Assembly (NCBI GenBank): GCA_023419055.1
Contig: JAEZYO010000974.1
Location: 1-8,676 of the forward strand
DNA from: Pseudomonadota bacterium
GTDB taxonomy: Bacteria; Myxococcota; Polyangia; Polyangiales; Polyangiaceae
Reading direction: 5' to 3'
DNA length: 8,676 nt
The notes beneath the pieces were generated by a model. It did no database searches and was not told the DNA's origin. It saw nothing but the letters and a program-made list of their open reading frames with translations. Position 1 is the first letter of the stretch, and every line of letters starts with the position of its first letter. Positions 6,032 to 8,676 of this stretch are shown one piece after another. The position numbers and the translations under genes were made by a program.

Positions 6032-6097
6032 CGACCCTAGCGCTCAAAGCCGCGTCAAGCAAACCTTGGGGCGCGTGGGAGTTACTTGCTAGGGTCG
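6032..6097. promoter_or_regulatory. Divergent promoters with a perfect 10-bp inverted repeat
   Basis: CGACCCTAGC at 6032-6041 and GCTAGGGTCG at 6088-6097 are exact reverse complements facing away from each other. Each contains a TAGGGT hexamer of -10 type (TAnnnT). On the plus strand it is preceded by TGC, giving an extended -10, with TTGGGG at 6066-6071 as a possible -35 (18-base spacer). On the minus strand TTGCTT at 6062-6057 is the possible -35 (17-base spacer). Expected transcript starts fall at the GTG of the DUF177 gene and about 5 bases before the ATG of the plus-strand gene. Confidence 0.6.
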
Positions 6098-6106
6098 CCC
6101 GCACTC

Positions 6107-7453
6107 ATGCGCCAGGTCTCGTCGCTCTTGGGCCAAGGTCGAAGGCGCCGCCTGCTGCTCGCGCTCACCGTCTATCTCGTCACGACCGCGCTGTTCTTCG
6201 CCTGCGCGGACCCGGCGACGCTCCGCACGCACACTCCGTACAACCACTTCGCGCTGCTTGCGGAGAGCTGGCTCGAGGGCAGGCTCGACCTCGGCGGTCC
6301 ACCTCCGCCGTACACGGGGAGGAACGACTTCAGCCTGTATCTCGGGCGCTGGTTCGTCCCCTTTCCGCCGTTCCCCGCGCTGCTCGTCGCGCCGCTCGTC
6401 GCGCTCGCCGGAGGTGCCGAGTACTTCCAGGACGGCCAGTTCTTTCTCTGGCTCGGGGGCGTCGCGCCGGCGGTGCTCTTCCTCGCGCTCGAGAAGCTCA
6501 CGCGGACCGGTCGCAGCGGCAGGAAGGAGAGCGAGAACTGGGCGCTCGCGCTGCTATTTGCTTTCGGCACTGTTTACTTCTTCAGCGCCGAGCAGGGCAC
6601 CGTCTGGTACGCCGCGCACGTCGTGGGCGCGGCGCTCGCGGCGCTCTACCTCCTGTTCGCGCTCGACGCCGAGCGGCCGGCGCTCGCGGGGCTCGTGCTC
6701 GGGCTCGGCTTCGCGACGCGGACGCCGCTCATCTTCGCCTTCCCGCTCTTGGTCCTCGAAGCGGCGCGCGTGAGCCTCCCCGAGACCGCTCCGTGCTCCC
6801 TGCGCGATCCCAAAGGCGCGCTCCGACAGCTCGACTGGATGAAGCTCGCGAAGCCCCTCGCGCTCTTCGCCCTGCCACTCACCGTCGTCGTGGCGGCCAC
6901 GCTCTGGCACAACCAGGCTCGCTTCGGCGATCCGTTCGAGGTCGGCTACCGTCACCTCGACGTGGCCTGGAAGGTGCGCATCGAGAAGTGGGGGCTCTTC
7001 AGCTATCACTACCTGGCGCGAAACCTCGGCGTCATGCTGACGAGCCTGCCGTACCTCGGCGATCCGCGCCCGAACGTTCCGTTCTTGCAGGTGAACGCGC
7101 ACGGCCTCGCGCTCTGGTTCACGTCACCGTTCTACCTCTGGCTGCTCTGGCCGAAGCAAACTCGCCCGCCGCACCACGCGCTCTGGCTCACCGTGGCTTG
7201 CGTCGCGATCCCGACGCTGTTTTACCAAAACAGCGGCTGGACCCAGTTCGGCTACCGCTTCTCGAACGACTACGCGGTGTTCTTGTTCGCGCTGCTCGCG
7301 ATCGGCATGCGCCCGTTCGGCGCGCTCTTCAAAGCGTGCGCCGTGTGGAGCATCGCCTGGAACGCGTTCGGTGCGCTGACGTTCAACCGAGCGGGCTTGC
7401 AGGGCTACTACTACACGGATCCCTCGCAGCGGATCCTCTACCAGCCGGATTGA
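6107..7453 (+). CDS. Multi-pass membrane protein, probable GT-C type glycosyltransferase
   Basis: The 448-residue protein is strongly hydrophobic, with about ten or eleven predicted membrane helices (for example around 15-34, 83-102, 112-128, 145-162, 168-186, 191-218, 249-266, 333-349, 357-373 and 388-425). It has a positively charged N-terminus (GRRRRLLL). A first outer loop (35-82) contains acidic residues such as Asp35, Asp61 and Asp74, as in GT-C enzymes that use polyprenyl-phosphate sugars. A loop near 376-389 reads SGWTQFGYRFSNDY, similar to the GYR-containing loop in uncharacterised membrane proteins of this kind. The ATG at 6107 is preferred because the in-frame TTG at 6086 lies upstream of the likely -10 element. 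It is followed after 21 bases by an O-antigen ligase-like gene, which supports a role in envelope glycan assembly. The exact family and substrate are unknown. Confidence 0.72.
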   Translation: MRQVSSLLGQGRRRRLLLALTVYLVTTALFFACADPATLRTHTPYNHFALLAESWLEGRLDLGGPPPPYTGRNDFSLYLGRWFVPFPPFPALLVAPLVALAGGAEYFQDGQFFLWLGGVAPAVLFLALEKLTRTGRSGRKESENWALALLFAFGTVYFFSAEQGTVWYAAHVVGAALAALYLLFALDAERPALAGLVLGLGFATRTPLIFAFPLLVLEAARVSLPETAPCSLRDPKGALRQLDWMKLAKPLALFALPLTVVVAATLWHNQARFGDPFEVGYRHLDVAWKVRIEKWGLFSYHYLARNLGVMLTSLPYLGDPRPNVPFLQVNAHGLALWFTSPFYLWLLWPKQTRPPHHALWLTVACVAIPTLFYQNSGWTQFGYRFSNDYAVFLFALLAIGMRPFGALFKACAVWSIAWNAFGALTFNRAGLQGYYYTDPSQRILYQPD

Positions 7454-7474
7454 CCCCGCCTTCGGCGCCAACAG

Positions 7475-8676
7475 ATGATCGGGGCAGCGAGACCTTGGAG
7501 CGAGTCGTTTCCACCCGCCGGGGCGCTCTGGGTGTTCGCGCTGGCCTGGTCGATCTCGACGATCTCCTTACCCGCGCCGGGTCCTGTCGCCGGCAACGGC
7601 GGCTTCGTCGCGGGTGTGGTGCTGCTCGCGTCAGGTGCGCTGCTCTGCACGTGGAGCTCGCCGGCGCGCACGCTCGCCCGAGCGCGCGCCCTCTTTCCGG
7701 CCTGGCTAGTCGCCGCTGGGGGGCTCGCTCTGCCGCTGCTTGCGAGCGCACCGTCGTTGGGAGACGTGGCCCTCGCGGCTCGCGACGCGCTCGCCCTCGG
7801 TTTCTTCGCGGTCCTGGCCGCGGTGAACGACGAGAAGATGCGTCGCGCGCTCGCGCTCGCGGCGCTCGCGCTGTTGCTGCTCGGGGTGCTTTCGGCGCTC
7901 GTTACCCCGCTCGTGCCCGGCTGGAGTGCCTTCGAGATCGGGCCGCACGAGCGGGTGCAGGCGATCCCTCGGTTTCGCGGTCTCTCGTCGACCCCGGCCC
8001 CCGCCGGTGTCTGGGCGCTCTCTGCGCTCGGCCTGTCGGGAGGGTTGCCGGACGGCCGCACGAAGAAGGTGCTCCTCCTCCTGTCTTTGCTGACCGCGCT
8101 CTTCACGTTCTCGATTGCGACGCTCGCCCTCCCGGCCGTGCTCGCGTTCGCGGCGCTGAAGCACTCGCGGCTCCGCACCGTCGTTACCGGCGCCCTCGGG
8201 CTAGGCGCTGCGTTCGTCCTGTACTTTCACACGCTCGAGCTGGTCGCAGGCTCGCGGCAAGTGACGATCTCACACGTGCACCCGGCGTACGAAGACGAGG
8301 GCCTGGGTGCCCGCTACCTTCCGATCCAGGACGTCGGCTCGAAATCGCTCCACGTTCGCGGCCACGAGACCGCCTACGGATCCCTGGCGCGGAGGGGCCT
8401 TACCTGCTTCTTGGAGCATCCGCTGACGGGCGTCGGGCCGGGCCGCTTCATCGACCGCTGCCCGGTGATGACGATGAACACCTTCGGCGAATGGACGGAT
8501 CGGCGCAGCCCTCACAACCAAATGGGGGCGATCCTCTCCGAGCTCGGCGTCGTCGGGCTCGTCCTGCTCGTGGCAGCGCTCGCCGTATTGTCCCGGCGCG
8601 TCCGCGTCGTCCCCGGTGACCGCTGGGCCAACGCCGCGCTCGTGGGGGTCGCCGTGTGCTCGCTGGGCTCCGAGAC
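7475..8676 (+). CDS. O-antigen ligase/polymerase-like membrane protein (open at the right edge)
   Basis: At least 400 residues are present and the frame runs open to the end of the window. Hydrophobic segments occur around 15-35, 43-60, 76-92, 104-117, 123-147, 173-190, 198-228, 236-252 and 355-373. The protein has the Wzy_C/O-antigen ligase signature. FRGLSSTPAPAG at 167-178 corresponds to the RxxGxxxxPN-like segment. A long periplasmic loop (about 253-350) ends with EHPLTGVGPGRF at 314-325 and SPHNQMGAILSELGVVGL at 345-362. Such proteins join or polymerise polysaccharide on undecaprenyl carriers in the outer leaflet of the inner membrane. The ATG is the first start after the upstream in-frame TGA, 21 bases from it, with no clear ribosome binding site, so translational coupling to the preceding gene is likely. 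Whether it is a ligase or a polymerase cannot be told. The last helices are missing. Confidence 0.8.
   Translation, partial: MIGAARPWSESFPPAGALWVFALAWSISTISLPAPGPVAGNGGFVAGVVLLASGALLCTWSSPARTLARARALFPAWLVAAGGLALPLLASAPSLGDVALAARDALALGFFAVLAAVNDEKMRRALALAALALLLLGVLSALVTPLVPGWSAFEIGPHERVQAIPRFRGLSSTPAPAGVWALSALGLSGGLPDGRTKKVLLLLSLLTALFTFSIATLALPAVLAFAALKHSRLRTVVTGALGLGAAFVLYFHTLELVAGSRQVTISHVHPAYEDEGLGARYLPIQDVGSKSLHVRGHETAYGSLARRGLTCFLEHPLTGVGPGRFIDRCPVMTMNTFGEWTDRRSPHNQMGAILSELGVVGLVLLVAALAVLSRRVRVVPGDRWANAALVGVAVCSLGSE

Noticed and set aside
6086..6106. TTG start for the membrane protein, seven codons longer
   Set aside because: A GGGAG lies nearby, but the TTG is upstream of the likely extended -10 element (TAGGGT ending at 6095), so it would not be on the transcript if that promoter is right.
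6793..8619. 608-codon plus-strand frame across the membrane protein and ligase genes
   Set aside because: It is the out-of-frame reading of two genes with clear membrane-protein features, and its translation is arginine-rich and without motifs.
1..8676. tRNA, rRNA, CRISPR array, insertion sequence or attachment site
   Set aside because: I looked on both strands and found no cloverleaf, no regularly spaced repeats, no transposase motif and no terminal repeats.

Overview
The window is high-GC chromosomal DNA from a Gram-negative bacterium. The order rpmF, fabH, fabD, fabG, acpP, fabF, then the start of nrdR, together with the codon use and promoter style, suggests a myxobacterium of the Polyangiales/Sorangium type or a close relative. 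This placement is inferred from gene content and not from a database search.

Layout. Positions 1-6027 are read on the minus strand. In transcription order they hold a DUF177/YceD protein gene and rpmF (ribosomal protein L32), separated by 3 bases and closed by a strong intrinsic terminator at about 5111-5151. Next comes the type II fatty acid synthesis cluster: fabH (chain initiation), fabD (malonyl transfer to ACP), fabG (ketoreduction), acpP (acyl carrier) and fabF (elongating condensation). The first 23 codons of nrdR, the repressor of ribonucleotide reductase genes, run off the left edge. All five fab enzymes and the carrier look intact, with their catalytic residues present. plsX, which usually sits between rpmF and fabH, is absent from this place.

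The gaps inside the fab cluster are unusually long for such an operon (308, 183, 108 and 84 bases). Three of the four contain clear inverted repeats. The strongest is a 17-bp stem with two bulges in the fabH-fabD gap. The fabD-fabG gap instead holds a candidate 40-codon ORF that overlaps the fabG start.

Positions 6028-6106 form a compact divergent promoter region with a perfect 10-bp inverted repeat (GCTAGGGTCG in both directions). It contains -10-like TAGGGT elements so close to the start codons that both transcripts may be leaderless or nearly so. To the right, on the plus strand, lie a multi-pass membrane protein resembling GT-C glycosyltransferases (6107-7453) and, 21 bases later, an O-antigen ligase/polymerase-like membrane protein. 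The second gene is open at the right edge (7475-8676). They look like an envelope polysaccharide pair.

No mobile element, CRISPR array, tRNA or rRNA was seen. Most of the window is a conserved housekeeping region. The observations most worth checking are the loss of a zinc-binding cysteine in NrdR, the large hairpin between fabH and fabD, the symmetrical divergent promoter, and the missing plsX.
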